Below, in pieces: positions 22,360 through 33,869 of a stretch of DNA of 64,000 nucleotides (its first letter is position 1; every line of letters starts with the position of its first letter). This DNA comes from Sporobolomyces roseus (Eukaryota; Basidiomycota; Microbotryomycetes; Sporidiobolales; Sporidiobolaceae): assembly GCA_016617785.1 (NCBI GenBank), contig JADILM010000011.1, positions 682,001 to 746,000 on the forward strand, given 5' to 3'. The translations under genes were made by a program, and so were the position numbers. The notes below the pieces were generated by a model. It was not told the origin of the DNA, did no database searches, and saw only the letters and a program-made list of their open reading frames with translations.

Positions 22360-24430
22360 CTAAAGCACCGCCTGTACAGGTCTATCCCTTATAGTCCTCT
22401 CCTCCCGCACCTTTATTCCACATCCTGCTCCATTCATATCAATGGGCAGCGGTATCTTCTCCCTCTGAGCAAATAGCCCAGTACCCTCTTCGATGAGAAG
22501 TGTGAACTGCTCTAAACTCACGGTATTGTCGATCGCTTGCGCTCGTAACACGTTCATGTAGTGTTCGACTAGATCTGGAACCAGAGTGGACCATCCGCCT
22601 TCGTCGAAAAGCTGTTCTGCGTCGACTAAGGACATTCTTCCTGATCCCTGAGGTGGAGAAGTGGCAATGTCGCTTGCGGTGATGTCGAGATGAGCGAGTT
22701 GATCTGTTATCGATCTTAGCTTCTGATGTGCGACGATTTGACGCGAGACAGAAGGTGGAGGAGAGGAAGGAACAGGGTGTCGACCGGCGAAGGGGAGTCG
22801 AAGTGTCGAATGAAGCTTTCCGCAGATGAGTTTGTGACCTGCTTTCCAATCGATTTGAGCGCAGCTCTTGCTGCAGTAGTACACGCGACGAGGTGGATCG
22901 AGAGCGTGACTGTCGAAAATATTAGATTAGCGAATGATTTACCAAACAACGAAAGAAAGGATTGAACTCACCATGCTGAGCACTGATTCAACTGCTTTCG
23001 ACCTGCCCTTACGTACTCCCTGATCTCGTCTGCTGTTCGCTCGCAAGCCGTACAATACGGTTTGAGGAGCTCTTGTATGCTCGTTTCGGCTTCGAGCATT
23101 CTTTGAGCTCGTAATCGCTCTCCCCTATTCGTGGCAGCTTCGAGTATCGCCTTTCCGACAGACTTATCAAATAAAGCGGACCTTGCAGGGCGTGGTCGGA
23201 TATAGTCTCCACCGATTCGAGGCTTGACGACGAGGGAAGGTAGTTCGACGGCGGTTGATTTCCGCTATGAAATGACGCTAATTAGACTAGGTTGGCTGCC
23301 GAAGGAGACGACAAGAACTCACCTGGCCATCGAGATGAGGTATCTCGCCTTGAAGTTGGAGTAAGATGGCGTATATGACCCAGGCAAGGAAATGATTTCG
23401 ATCTGTCAATCTGATCCATCAGCTTTAAAGCCTCGGGCGACGAAACGAATCCGACTGACTGTGCTCCATTCTCGCTTGCTTGACCCTCACTGCCCAAGGT
23501 AGAGGAATTGGGTTCTCGCTCGACGCGTTGCCCGCTCGGTCGATTCCGATGTCACGGTCGAAGTTGGACGAAATGATGGGTAGATAGTCTGTAGCATCGG
23601 GGAATGTCGTCGCAGATTCGACTATTCGCCTGAGCAGAGGAATGAACCCGGTCTGTCCATCGCTACAGAGCCCCTCGATCGATAGCTCGGGACAGCTGGC
23701 GGAAAGAGAAAAGGTGAATGAGCTGCTCTCGGACGATGGATCTCGGGAATCGCTTACGAGAGTCTTGATTCGAGGTCAAAGAGCCCGTTACGTCGAGCAG
23801 CGATTTCGAGAGCCAGTGAGGTGATCACTTGATGAAAGATAGCTTGATAACGTGGACGATTCCAGACGTCTTCGATCATCCACCCGTTCTCGCGTGAAAC
23901 GACCTGATAGATCTTTTGATGTATTCGAGCGATGTCAACGCCTGCATCGTATGTTTCCGCCAATGAAGCTTCGACTACGAACGATCATTGTAGTCAATAA
24001 AGGAGAGAAGAGGAGCAAGAAATTGCTTACGAATGTCCGTCGAGCTCGACAATTCGGTCCCATAACGTTCGAAGTATGAGAGACTAGCCGATTGACGACA
24101 CCCGACTTCCAGGAGAGGCGTGACTACTCGGCGTTCCCCTGTTGTCAAGAGCATTTGAGCGAAACTCCTTCACACTCGAGGGAAGCGAAACTAGCACTCA
24201 CAAGCCATCATATGTCCGTGCAGCATTGCTCGACAGCGGTCTGGATCCGACAGAGCCTCAGTCAGAGCGAAGGGTAAAGGTTCATTCTCCGTATCCACTC
24301 CTTCGGCGGCCCAATTCCTTTCGCTGTGAGAACGTTGACCTGCTGCACTTCGCCGAACTACCGCTCGATCTGCGTGTTGAGCAGCTCGTTCTGCTGCCCT
24401 AACTTGTCGACGGTTTGGACGGGTAGTCAT
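22360..24430 (-). CDS. MYND-type zinc-finger protein (570 aa)
   Basis: Exons (minus) 24430-24202, 24138-24031, 23974-23758, 23695-23460, 23402-23323, 23264-22972 and 22909-22360 sum to 571 codons. The start is the first ATG in frame. Residues 1-350 look largely helical and may form a substrate or partner domain. A MYND finger follows: Cys361-x2-Cys364, Cys385-x2-Cys388, Cys400-x3-Cys404 and His413-x3-Cys417, with the typical VYYCSKSCAQIDWKAGHKLIC pattern split into two exons at Cys388. The C-terminus (to 570) has a HYMNVL...QFTLLIEEG segment. Fungal proteins of this type are usually uncharacterised; MYND fingers bind proline-rich partners. No SET motif was seen, so methyltransferase activity is not proposed. 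The spacing between the second and third Cys pairs is longer than usual. Confidence 0.85.
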
Positions 24431-24983
24431 TTGGAGTGTCGTTGAGGGAAGAGAAGGGGAGTTCAAGGTTGAAGAAATGAGGGGATGGTCATGAGTCGAA
24501 AAACCGTCGAGAAGAAGGAGAAGAGACAGAAGCGAAAGCTGCTGATCAATCAGCTGAATCAGTCTCGGAAAAGATAAGAGTGAAAGCGAAAGTGGAGCTC
24601 AGGCACACTATCGCACTTCGCCGTCCCTTTACCTTACTGCGTTAGCAAGTCGTCGAACGTGCTCACCGATTGCGTTATACGATAGAGAGATGAGAGAGGA
24701 GTCAGGGACGATAGAGGCCGACGAGGGTGAACGAATAAGTGTCTATAATTGCTGAGTCAAGTCGCGATCAACGTCGACTGATCTTGCCAGAGAAGCGAGC
24801 CTGTTACGAAAGAAAGACGGAAGAAGTGCGAGGTAGCTACATGGGGTAAGATAAGGGTTGCGAAAGAAAAGAAGGAAGTGCGAACGACGAGAATTTTTGC
24901 GAAGAACGAAAAGATAGGATGTATACAATAATGGAATCCGACAGCGTGAAGGAGAGAGGACAGCTCAATAGAAGTCGATCCTT
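24431..24983. other. Intergenic, same-strand genes on minus
   Basis: Between the 3' end of the Ser/Thr-rich membrane-protein gene and the start of the MYND gene. Contains a TTTTTGCGAAGAACG motif near 24893-24908, the reverse form of the recurrent TTCGCAAAA element. No gene seen. Confidence 0.4.
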
Positions 24984-26301
24984 CTAAAGGTTGATGGTCG
25001 AGCGCTTCCTGAGCTCATCGTGTGTCGATCTCTTTGTCGAAGTTTGGGTGGGCTTGATCTTGTCCACGTCAATCCAGCCTCCATTGAGAGTTCCGATCGT
25101 GTAGCCTCCAGGGTTGACCTGAGAGTGTCGTATGCTTCAGCACAAAGTTGGAAAGAGAAGCAGCGAGCGAAATGAGAGCTTACGATAGGACGAGTTGTTT
25201 TAACGAGAGTGCAAACTGAACCTTTCCTGTCAGTCGAAGTCGAGAACTCTTCGACACCTCCTCCTCCGTTGGCAGTCGGGGAGGGAGTTGAAGTGATGGT
25301 AGAGGAAGGTGCTGCCTCAGGAGATTCGGAATCGAGCGAGGAATCGGGTTCTTCAAAGTTGACACCACGGCGATGAAGAAGGTGGTAGTCGACTTCGGAG
25401 AAGTTGAACTCCTGCGCAGGAGCGGATTCAAAGATGGAGGATGCCTCGACAGTCGCGGTGGGAGTAGGCGTCGAAGTTGTCGGGACTTTGGACCATGAGG
25501 TTTCCTCTACTTCGCTGCTCGAAGCTGAACCGGTGCAGGAGGGCGAAGCCGAAGTCTTGCTGTGAGAAGAAGGCCGGGGGATAGTCGAGGCTGAGCGAGT
25601 GTGAGAAGACGAAGGGGGTTTCGAAGAAGAAGAAAGAGGTTTCGAGGTCGAAGTCGTGGTTGGTTCGGCAGACGTGGTAGGTCCAGCATCAGACGTCATG
25701 GAAGAGACAGGAACGTATCCTGTGAGAGTACCGATCGTGTAACCTCCTGGGCAAGAAGCGAAATCGTCAGAATTGGATACTCTACGAACGGGACAAGATA
25801 TCGGAAGCTTACCCGGGTTGACCTGTGAGTCTCGTTCGCAACGATCCATCAATGGTATCCTAGAGAGGTGAACCTTGGAGATGAACTCACGATAGGTCTA
25901 GTAGTGAAAACGAAAGTTTGAGTACTCCCATCCCTCAAAGTGCTCGTACTGTAACGATCCTCGTCTCCCGCCCCCGCCGAACGCTTGTTCCACCATTTCC
26001 AGCTACCCAAACCATTCTCAGTGACCGTAACGTACTCTGTAACGGTTTCAACCCTTTGTTCATTGACCAAATTCGCTAAACCTTTTCCGAGATGAGCGCC
26101 TCCGAACATACAGAGAGATCCAGCACTGATCATAAGGAGTGTACATAATACCGCTGCAAGGACCGAACGGGTAGAAGAAGTTGATTTGGAAGGAGAGGAA
26201 GGTTCTTGAGATGATGAGGTAGAGTCCTCCTCTGAGTCGACGTAGAGGGACCGCTTTTCTTGAGACTCTTGTGGAATCGGCGTATAGGCTGGAGGAGTCA
26301 T
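24984..26301 (-). CDS. Single-pass membrane protein, Ser/Thr-rich, with duplicated module (372 aa)
   Basis: Exons (minus) 26301-25891, 25822-25813, 25746-25184 and 25118-24984 sum to 373 codons; the second is only 10 bases. There is no signal peptide: an acidic/Ser-rich N-terminal tail of about 47 residues precedes one membrane segment (VLAAVLCTLLMISAGSLCMF), suggesting a signal anchor. After it comes TVTEYVTVTE, then a module TTRPIVNPGGYTIGTLTG at about residues 132-150. A long Ser/Thr/Pro-rich mucin-like stalk follows, and then the same module again (TTRPIVNPGGYTIGTLNG, about 323-340) before a basic end. The two module halves are split at the same codon by introns, so the exon pair was duplicated. 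The layout resembles fungal wall-stress sensors of the Mid2/Wsc kind, but no WSC domain is present. Function is inferred only as a surface sensor or adhesin. Confidence 0.75.
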
Positions 26302-27646
26302 TTGGAGTAGTGAGTGAGGTGGAGAGGATAGAAGGAGCTTCAAAGTCGCGTTCGTTCAACGGAAAAATCGAAACGACGCTAACGAAACTCATTCGCAGTT
26401 TAGACTCTTCCGCTACGTGACTGTACGCGTTTGGTCAGGTCATGAGCGAGAGGAACTTTTACGGACACTAAGGCGGAAAGCGAACTTCGCACTACTTTTT
26501 TCGAATCGCTCAACTTCGAAGCTCTCTCCCCGAAAAAAGCAGCCTATGATGGGAGGCGACCGGAGAGGCCACAGAATGTCGACACGCAGTTCCAGACAGT
26601 AGACTGGCCCCTCAAGAACGGCAGACGATTGATCGCAAGGTTCCGACGAGAGTTTGCCAGCGCCTGTCTTGCCGGCTCGAGACACTGTTCCACCTGACTC
26701 TCGCCGAACGTAGCACTGTCGCGCGTCGCTATGGAATTTCACTCATAAGCCGCATTGACGGAGGTTGATGGAGCGGAGGAAGCTCTTCAGGTCCGCGAGA
26801 TCTTGCGAGACGACTTCTCCCGTCCCTCAACCGCTCATTCGATCGAAAGTCCAAGGTAAACATAACTTTGCTTTACAATGTGCATGATCCATTTGAGCCC
26901 ATACACCGATAGGGGACCAGATGAAGCAGAATCCAGCGACTGTTCCCCTTGTTTCAGGCTTTAGCCAGCTGTACGCACAGGGCAAACGGGAGGTCAGCTC
27001 ATATCCTTCTCATTAATCTGAGAGCGCTTGTGAGCGTAGGAGAGGTGTAGAAGTGATAGAAAGGATCAGGAAACAAAAATTATCGATCATTGACTCTAAC
27101 TCCAAGCCAAAGACCCGGCGAAGGGTGGCTTTTGCTATTGAAGAGCAGGAGTAGAGTCCAGCTACAATCCAAATGAAGGAGAAGTAACGGATTCAGGCGC
27201 AAATTATGTAAAAAAGCATCATGTTTTGGGGGAGGAGGAAAGGGAAGGAGAGCAGCAAGGGAGAGGTGATAAGACTCACTTGATAGATATCGAAGCTATT
27301 GATGGTTCTGCTGGTCAGCGACGGGTCGAATGGGCGAAGTTGTCGAAATTTGAAGTGAGAAGAAGGAAACAGAGAGGAGAAGAGGAGAGAGCAGAGGGAG
27401 AGTTCAATCACGATTCTTTCGCAAAGTAGTGAACTCGTTGAGATCGATAGAGGCCAGTGAGCTGATGCGGACCATCACCGGCGAATCTTATCGAGGTGTG
27501 GTCGAGGCAGAGAGCGGAAGAGTGGAAAACCGACGAGACTTTCGCAAAAACCCTTCGAACTCCGACTCAATCCAGACATAAGGCTACACAAAGCTCACAT
27601 TCAAAGGCTGAACGTAGTGCATTACCTCCCACCGCTATAGTATCAC
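26302..27646. other. Intergenic; outer edge of the left inverted-repeat arm
   Basis: 26302-27060 carries the promoter of the membrane-protein gene and nothing else I can support. From about 27065 the sequence matches, inverted, the DNA ending near 45822 (see repeat entries). The shared block includes an AAAGCCACCCTTCGCCGGGT core, a TTTTACATAATTTGCGCCTGA core and a splice-like TTCGATATCTA(T/C)(C/T)AAGTGAGTC. That last stretch may be an exon edge of an unrecognised gene, but no model could be completed. Confidence 0.4.
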
Positions 27647-29121
27647 TCAATCGCCTCCTCTACCCTCCCTCCAACCCTCCCGTTCTCCTTGACATTCCAT
27701 CCAACCCATCGCGATCGTCACCCAGAAGCTCGGTTCATACCCTGATTGATCGACTAGCTTCTCTGATAGCGAGAGCGTTCCTGTCATCGGTGAAGGGAAC
27801 AAGCTATATCAATGATGTGAATGGTGAGCAAGGGAAGAAAAGGAGGGAAAGATGGGAAGTTGGGCTCACGAAGGGGGATCTTCCTCGAAGTACATGATCA
27901 CCTTCTCGTACATTTCACTCGTCGGATCACCGCTGCTCCCGGATGGCTTCTCCCAAATGCAACTCCAAGTCTTCCCTTCTTCGACGACCAAACTTCGTAA
28001 TTTACCGAACACACGTTTCCCGAATCCAGTCGGTGTTATCCGCTCTCGCTCAAGGAGTAGAGAGGAAGGCAGTGAAGGCTGAAGACGAAAGGATGCGGTG
28101 GCCGCGTTGGTGTGAAACTGAGGAGGAGGAGGAGTTAAAGTCGAAAGGGCATCTTGAGAAGTGAGCGAGGTATCGGTAACAGCTGAAGAAGCGGATTGTT
28201 CGGAGGTCGAGGACGTAGAAGAGTCTTGTGAGAGTGATGGAGTCATGTCTACTCGGTAAGTAGCAGATTTCGGTCGTGACTTCTTGACGGGTTTCGAAGG
28301 ATTGGGTCTCGCTGTAGTCGGAGTGAGCGGATCCTCCTCCTCATCGTCGTTGATGGAAAGGATAGAGTGTGAAGCGAGATCGAGTTGAGCAGGTCGAGAG
28401 GATCTAACTCGGCTTTCTTTCATAGAGCGTCGAGTCGGAATCGAGAGACTAAACTTGAGGGAATCTTCGTCCTCCTCCTTCGCTTTCCCTTTCACTGCAT
28501 CGTCGTCGACGTCGATCAATGGGAGGAATTGACCGTCTGGAAAGCTGGGAGATCGAATGACGAGGTATTGAGGCCAAGGAGGAGAGGTGTTTGAGGTCGA
28601 AGTGACAACAGATTGACGAGGACGATGCAAAGTGAAGCGAGTGACTTGATGAGAGTCCTATAGATCAGTTTGAATCAGTGATCGGTATAGTTGAGGATAC
28701 AGAGACCAGTGAAGAACGGGAAGCGGGAGGAGAGGAGAGGAGAGGGAAAAAAGGGAAAGGGTAGAGTGGATCGATACGTACGAGTACAGTTGAGACGATC
28801 TCATCTTCCGTCAACACTCGACTCTACAACGTCGTCCCAGCCAGGTCATCAGCTCTCAGACTTCAGAGGTGAGGCTAGTCAAGAGAGAGTGTTTCTCACT
28901 TTTGACCAGATTATTCTCCCGCTACCTCGGTCTTTGATCGTCACGACCTCCCTACCGTCTGTCGAGTCGTTACTGTCGTCATCGAGAGCAATCACGAGTC
29001 AGCTTGAGGAGGTAAGAGGCAGATAGGAGGGCTGAGAGATCAAAGGAGTGGGGAGGGAAGAGCGAAGACGCACCTTTCTAACCGATATGCGCGCATAGGC
29101 ATCCGTTTGAGTAAGTCCTGA
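27647..29121 (-). pseudogene. Truncated duplicated gene, left copy (probably decaying)
   Basis: Recognisable exons (minus) are about 29121-29074, 28986-28900, 28823-28782, 28657-27870 and 27803-27647, matching the right-arm copy at 43775-45244 almost codon for codon (HRPRQS, SPPWPQYLVIRSPSFPDGQ, ATYRVDMTPSLSQDSS, TWSCIWEKPSG, VIMYFEEDPPS, and an ending GWREGRGGD). The predicted C-terminal part is Ser/Pro-rich with an ordered block near the end; no known domain. Two defects: there is no in-frame ATG upstream of the first exon, and the acceptor before exon 28986-28900 reads GCT instead of AAG, so the intron lacks an AG there. All later frames are still open, which suggests recent decay or an alternative splice. 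The head of the parent gene is missing in both copies. Confidence 0.5.
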
Positions 29122-29237
29122 TCAGTCTCAGGGCAGTTCAGGAGTGTCTAGTCAAGTGTAGGAGGAAGAAATGGTTGTTCAACTTTCTCTCTCTTTCCAT
29201 TCACTTTTCAACTCTGATCCGCTTTATTGAACTCGAG

Positions 29238-30701
29238 ATGGATACAGTAGCCATAGAGAGTCCTCAGGTAAGTCTCATCATCTTCTCAGACTACTCCCAC
29301 TGACTCCCTCGTTGTCAATAGCGCGACTTCCTTTCCTCCCTTCCTCCCGAACTCCTCTTAACCATCTTCGACCTAGCCCACGATCCTCGCAAACCTCTTA
29401 TCGAACCTCTCTCGCAACGTCTCCTCCCCTACGTCCGCCAAAATCTCTACCGTCAAATTCACCTCTCAACGCTTTCCTCCTTCACGAAACTCCTGCGAAC
29501 GGTTGAATCCAACCCTCCGCTCGGCAGACTTGTCTCCACTCTCGACACTTCGAACGTATTCTTCCACAAAGCACAGTTCGAAGTTAGAGGCGAGTTCTAC
29601 GAGATTGTTCGCCTCTTCCCTCGTCTCATTTCGGTCAACTCAGGCTACGTGAGGCCAATTCGGAACTCTCCTCACGGGCTGGCGACTATTTCGAGCCTTA
29701 GACACGTTGCTTACGGCTGTAAACGACCCGTGCCAGATGACCTGGACGCCCTGTCGACACCTCAACTCCGTTCCCTCGAAATCAACTTTCACGAATTCAG
29801 CTGCCCTCGTCCCGTGGAGGTCGAACCTTTGGAGTCGTTCGAAGAGCTCTCGATTTGCTATGTTGGCGTGGAGGATCGAATTGGGGAGGTCTGGCCGTCC
29901 GAGATCGTTCACGTCGTCATCTCTTGCCCGAAGATCACTTCTCTCCGCCTCTTCGACCCCTCCTTCCCCGATTATCGCGCCTTCCTCTCGACCCTTTCCA
30001 CTATCTCACATCTCGCCCTCCGCCTCACCTCGCTGAGACTTGACAGTGCACCACTGCTAGACGGTTACGGTTTCGCTTGCGACCACCTCCTTCCGCGATT
30101 TCCGAATCTCACCCACCTCAGTCTTGGAGATGGCACTACAAGCGCAGCTCTTCCTACCTACCTTCGACAGACTCGACTACTCACATCTCTTCGCCTAGGC
30201 CCCTGCGCCCACTGCTCGCTCGAAGCAACAAATTTCCTCTCACTTTTGGAAGGCCCAGGACGACTCGCTTCACTTCGACATTTGAACTTAGACTGGTCGG
30301 AAGGCCAAATGGGGAGACGAATCGACGTCGGCGACTCGGTGGAAGGGTTCGGATACGGATCAGTGATCCCATCCATGATCGAAGAAGGTTGGGAGTCACC
30401 AGATGTCGAGCCTTATGAGGAAAGCGATCTTAGGGATTTATTGCGGGCTTGTCAGGAGAACAGTATCGAGGTCAGCGGAGTTGGAGCCAACACGATCGAA
30501 ATCCTGGCAGCTTTTGAGCAGGAAAGAGGGAATCGAACCGCTCTCGTCTGTTATCGGAACAAGAACACGTACGATCTCGGGTTTCTAGATACGCCTCGTC
30601 ACCTCTTCGATCTCGACTCGCACAGGATGGATCCGGAAACTATGGAACTAGTCAAGATTGAGCAACCTGACAAGAACTGGTATATCCTGACTCTGGAGTG
30701 A
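29238..30701 (+). CDS. F-box-like protein, paralog 1 (469 aa)
   Basis: Exon 1 is 30 bases (29238-29267, MDTVAIESPQ), exon 2 is 29322-30701; 470 codons. Residues 11-50 form an F-box-like motif (FLSSLPPELLLTIFDLAHDP...EPLSQRLLPYVRQNLYRQI). The rest alternates Leu-rich strands (ITSLRLFDPSFPDY, LTHLSLGDG, LTSLRLGP) like the degenerate leucine-rich repeats of fungal F-box proteins, and it ends in LVKIEQPDKNWYILTLE. F-box proteins are substrate adaptors of SCF ubiquitin ligases, binding Skp1 through the F-box; the substrate is unknown. It lies head-to-head with the truncated gene, about 120 bases apart, and pairs by inverted repeat with paralog 5 (43658-42192), its closest relative here by first-exon sequence. 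Confidence 0.75.
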
Positions 30702-31194
30702 GGCAAGGGGAGCAGAGTGTACTGGACAGTCGACATGGAGCAGCGGTACGATAGAAGATTGGAAGAGCTGAGGGAGTAGGGGAAGATGTAGAGCAAAGGA
30801 GTCGATTGGGAGGAGACTTTGAAGACATCCGGGTTCGAATCGACCCAAAAGTAATCCAGCTTCACACTGTTATGCTGCTGTTGCGTCACTGTCCGCTTCT
30901 AGCCCATAACTGATCTATCGAGAGAGCATGGAGAGGTAGAGAACTCAACGGTCGAACGATGCTTTAGCGAAACGAGAGAATGCGAAACGAAAGATTCGAA
31001 ATTCTTGACCTCGAACCTTCCACTTCTCAACACATCAAGTTGAGACACTTGCTCAAAGCTATCGTTGAAGCTACCTACACCGCGAAATACTTTCCAGCGC
31101 TCGTTAACAGCCGCAGATTCGAATCACCTCTCATCCAACTCTTCATCTTCGATCGTTACCCTCTCCCTCTCAACATACTCAGATCAACTTGGAG
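30702..31194. other. Upstream region of F-box paralog 2
   Basis: Between F-box paralogs 1 and 2. The last 250 bases match the region upstream of paralog 4 (41718-41960, inverted). In that match an open frame overlapping the F-box ATG is kept without gaps over 58 codons (30980-31228 here); it is probably only shared promoter and leader. GCGAAACGAGAGAATGCGAAACG near 30967-30989 is another form of the recurrent TTTCGC element. Confidence 0.45.
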
Positions 31195-32906
31195 ATGGAT
31201 ACACAGCCTCACAGTAATGCCAAGGTGAGTCCCTACTATCTCCCAATACCTCCAGAGCTGATCTGGTCGCTCTACAGATCGATCGTCTTTCCTCACTTCC
31301 TCCTGAACTCCTCCTCTCTATCTTCGACCTAGCCTACGACCCACATCAGCTACTCCTCGAACCCCTCTCGAAACGACTCCTCCCTTACTTCCGTCGAAAC
31401 CTTTATCGTCAAATTCGACTCTCCTCTCCCTCTTCCTGGACGAAACTTCGCAAGACTATCAAGCACTCTCCTGAGCTCGGCGAGCTCGTCCAATCCCTCG
31501 ATACTTCAGGAGCTTTCACCGAATCGCAACCTGGGACGTTCGGAGAGATCATCAAGCCGTTTCCTCGCCTCAAGTCTATCAAAACAGGATACATCGAGCG
31601 GCTTGACGACATTGCCATCAATTTCGTCCTCCCGCCCCTCGAACATGTCTCTTATGAGCGTGCAGCCCCCGAAATCAACGCCCTTTCCTTCTTTACCCGT
31701 TTCACAATTTCTACTCTCGAGATTAACTTTCATCAAGAGACGCACATCTTCGCTCGTACGCCATCACCCCGGCTCTCTTCAGTCCGATCCTTATCTTTGA
31801 TATACATCGATCTGTACGCGGCGGACTTTGAGGAGGGAATATGGGACTCGAGTCTCGCCAACATCGTCAAATGTTGCCCAAACATCACCTCTCTTCGGCT
31901 TTTCGACCCATGCTATCCCGACTACTCAGCACTACTTTCCAAAGCCACTCCTTTCGCTGCTCAAATCACCTCGCTTGAGCTCGATTCTCCTGCCCTCATC
32001 GACGTTTACAACATCTGCTGCGATCATCTCCTCCCTCAGTTTTCGAGTCTTACTTATCTCACGCTAGGAGACGGTGCTCCCAGCGCATCACTTCCTACTT
32101 ACCTTCGTCAACTTCCGCTTCTCATCTCGCTTCGACTCGGCCCGGACGCCCACTGGAATTTGGTCGCAACAGATTTCTTTACCCTTCTTGAAGGTTCAGC
32201 TCGACATCCATCCCTGCAACGACTCTCTTTCGAATGCTTCGGAGGACGTACCGGTCGTCGTATGGGGATCAATGACGGAGTAACGGTGGAGGATCATCTG
32301 GGAATGAGGAAAGATGATTGGCGAAGACCGACTTTCTGTGACGAATTCGGCAAGGACGACGCCAGCGAGCTACAACGAATCTGCACGGCAAACCAAATTC
32401 ATCTCGAAGGTTTCGACAACAGCATTGGTGAACTCGAGGAGGACTTTGAGCTCGAACAGGCGAACCGTTCTGTTCTTCGATGCCTCCAGCTCAAATCGAT
32501 CAAAGATGTCAGGACTCCCTACGGTACCTCTCGCTTCCCTCACATTCCCGTTGAAAAACTTGATCCTCATCGATTGAAAGGGACAAAGAGGCGAGGGAGT
32601 AGGAAGGATCATTCAGTCGAGATGATGGAGAAGGAAGAGACAATCATGCTTGACCAAGAATCGGGAGTAGCAAGAAATCAATCACGAAATCTGATTGCAA
32701 TTCGAGAATCATCGCTTGTCAATTTTCATATTGTTCGGCATTCGACGCTCGATGCTTTCTCCATCGAGAGGAGCTTCATCTGCCTACCTCCGCAAATAAA
32801 CGGGAAGCTAGTCAGAGCTAAACAGCTTCAGACGAACGAAGTCTTCGCATTCCCTGCTTTTCCTCCGCTCGAGTCAAGCTTCGAGAATCGATCCCTCAAA
32901 ATCTGA
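31195..32906 (+). CDS. F-box-like protein, paralog 2, with replaced C-terminus (552 aa)
   Basis: Exon 1 is 31195-31224 (MDTQPHSNAK), exon 2 is 31278-32906; 553 codons. The F-box-like motif (IDRLSSLPPELLLSIFDLAYDP) and Leu-rich repeats (NITSLRLFDPCYPDY, LTYLTLGDG, LLISLRLGPDAHW) match the family throughout residues 1 to about 435. The end differs: after VEKLDPHRLK the family tail (LVK-E-PEKNWFRLSLE) is replaced by about 115 unrelated residues rich in Arg/Ser/Glu. This is most simply a rearrangement, or a read-through into former 3' DNA after loss of the old stop. Nearest relative by first exon and promoter is paralog 4 at 41717-40267. Function as an SCF adaptor is inferred from the family only. 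Confidence 0.7.
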
Positions 32907-33116
32907 GCTGAGCGTCTCCTTCCCTCTGCGTTCACCAAACTACTTCGCTTCAAGAAAGAAGTGAACGAAATGAACTGAAACCTCGAGTGAAATTGACATT
33001 ATTCTATTCTTCCCCTGCCTGTTGCCCTCATCTCCACATCATAACCTGATTTCTACAACACTTCTCCCTCATCGTCCCAAGTTCACTAATCGCACAGCAA
33101 AAACACCTTTTTCCTG

Positions 33117-33869
33117 TTAGACTCTTCGTCGATCCGTCATGACTCGAACGATACAACCGATTCCAGCAACTTCGGTCAACTGCGAGCCACAAACGATCGT
33201 TACATCAGTCTCCGTTGACATAAGAGACAGAGATGTAAGCGGTCGAAGCGTCGACTCACTTTTTCATGCCAACCCAAAACTGCGTTCCCGGAAGAATCTC
33301 CCAAGTTTTCCATCGCTTTATACAAATACTTCATCAACAGAACCTGCGCGCCACCCGTTCGTCTATCAATAACTCGAAAGGAGGACGAGGCGATAGAGAG
33401 GTAGGGCAGTAAAAGACGCACCTGTTCTGAAGAATCGAGATTTTGAATGTGGGAAGGAATATCGGTGGATCTTGACGAGTTGAGTACGGATAGAACCAAA
33501 GATAATTGAATAGCCTAAGGATCACACTCTCACACTCAAATCAGTCTCCATCCTCTTTGGAGGTTTCTCCCCCCACTCGGTCTCTTTTTCGAAAACACTC
33601 ACTTTTGCTTGTTTGACATTCTGATCCGTATCCTCTCCATAAGGCCATTCTCCCTCTTTCAAACACTCCTTCAATGCCTCTCCAACGTTACTGGATTGTA
33701 GTAATCCTCTAACTTTACGATCTTTCTGTTGAGAGTCTTGAAGGATTTGGGAAGAAGGACGCGGGTCGGGAGTGTAGAGGGATGAAGGATGGATTAAGTC
33801 TTCGTCGTATTGATCTATGTTTAGTTTGCGAAAGGGGATTCCGGAGAGTGCGGCAGTTGAGGCGGACAT
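33117..33869 (-). CDS. ARC15: Arp2/3 complex subunit 5 (ARPC5 / p16-Arc)
   Basis: Exons (minus) 33869-33603, 33514-33422, 33343-33260 and 33179-33117 join in frame (168 residues). The N-terminus has FRKLNIDQYDED, the core helices follow, and the strongly conserved end reads VLLMKYLYKAMENLGDSS, AVLGWHEKLTEVAG, GCIVRVMTDRRV, which is diagnostic of ARPC5. It is a structural subunit of the seven-protein Arp2/3 complex that nucleates branched actin at endocytic patches. Its length fits the family, with a modest extension after the N-terminus. Its ATG lies 257 bases from that of OXA1 on the other strand, so the two share a divergent promoter. Confidence 0.93.

Larger units (their letters stand above)
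27065..30701. repeat. Left arm of large imperfect inverted repeat
   Basis: This arm contains, from outside to inside, an intergenic block, a truncated gene (minus, 27647 to about 29121) and an F-box-like gene (plus, 29238-30701). The same three parts occur in reverse at 45822-42192. Matches are long but diverged: coding parts of both genes are alignable codon by codon, the first-exon/intron layout is the same, and even the intergenic blocks match. The arms are separated by about 11.5 kb that holds more F-box paralogs and three unrelated conserved genes. Confidence 0.85.

Noticed and set aside
22439..22849. 136-codon minus frame within the MYND gene
   Set aside because: Shifted frame of the last MYND exon; the true frame carries the zinc ligands.
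30826..30846. Possible tRNA T-loop (GGGTTCGAATC)
   Set aside because: No five-base T stem, acceptor stem or anticodon arm can be folded around it.
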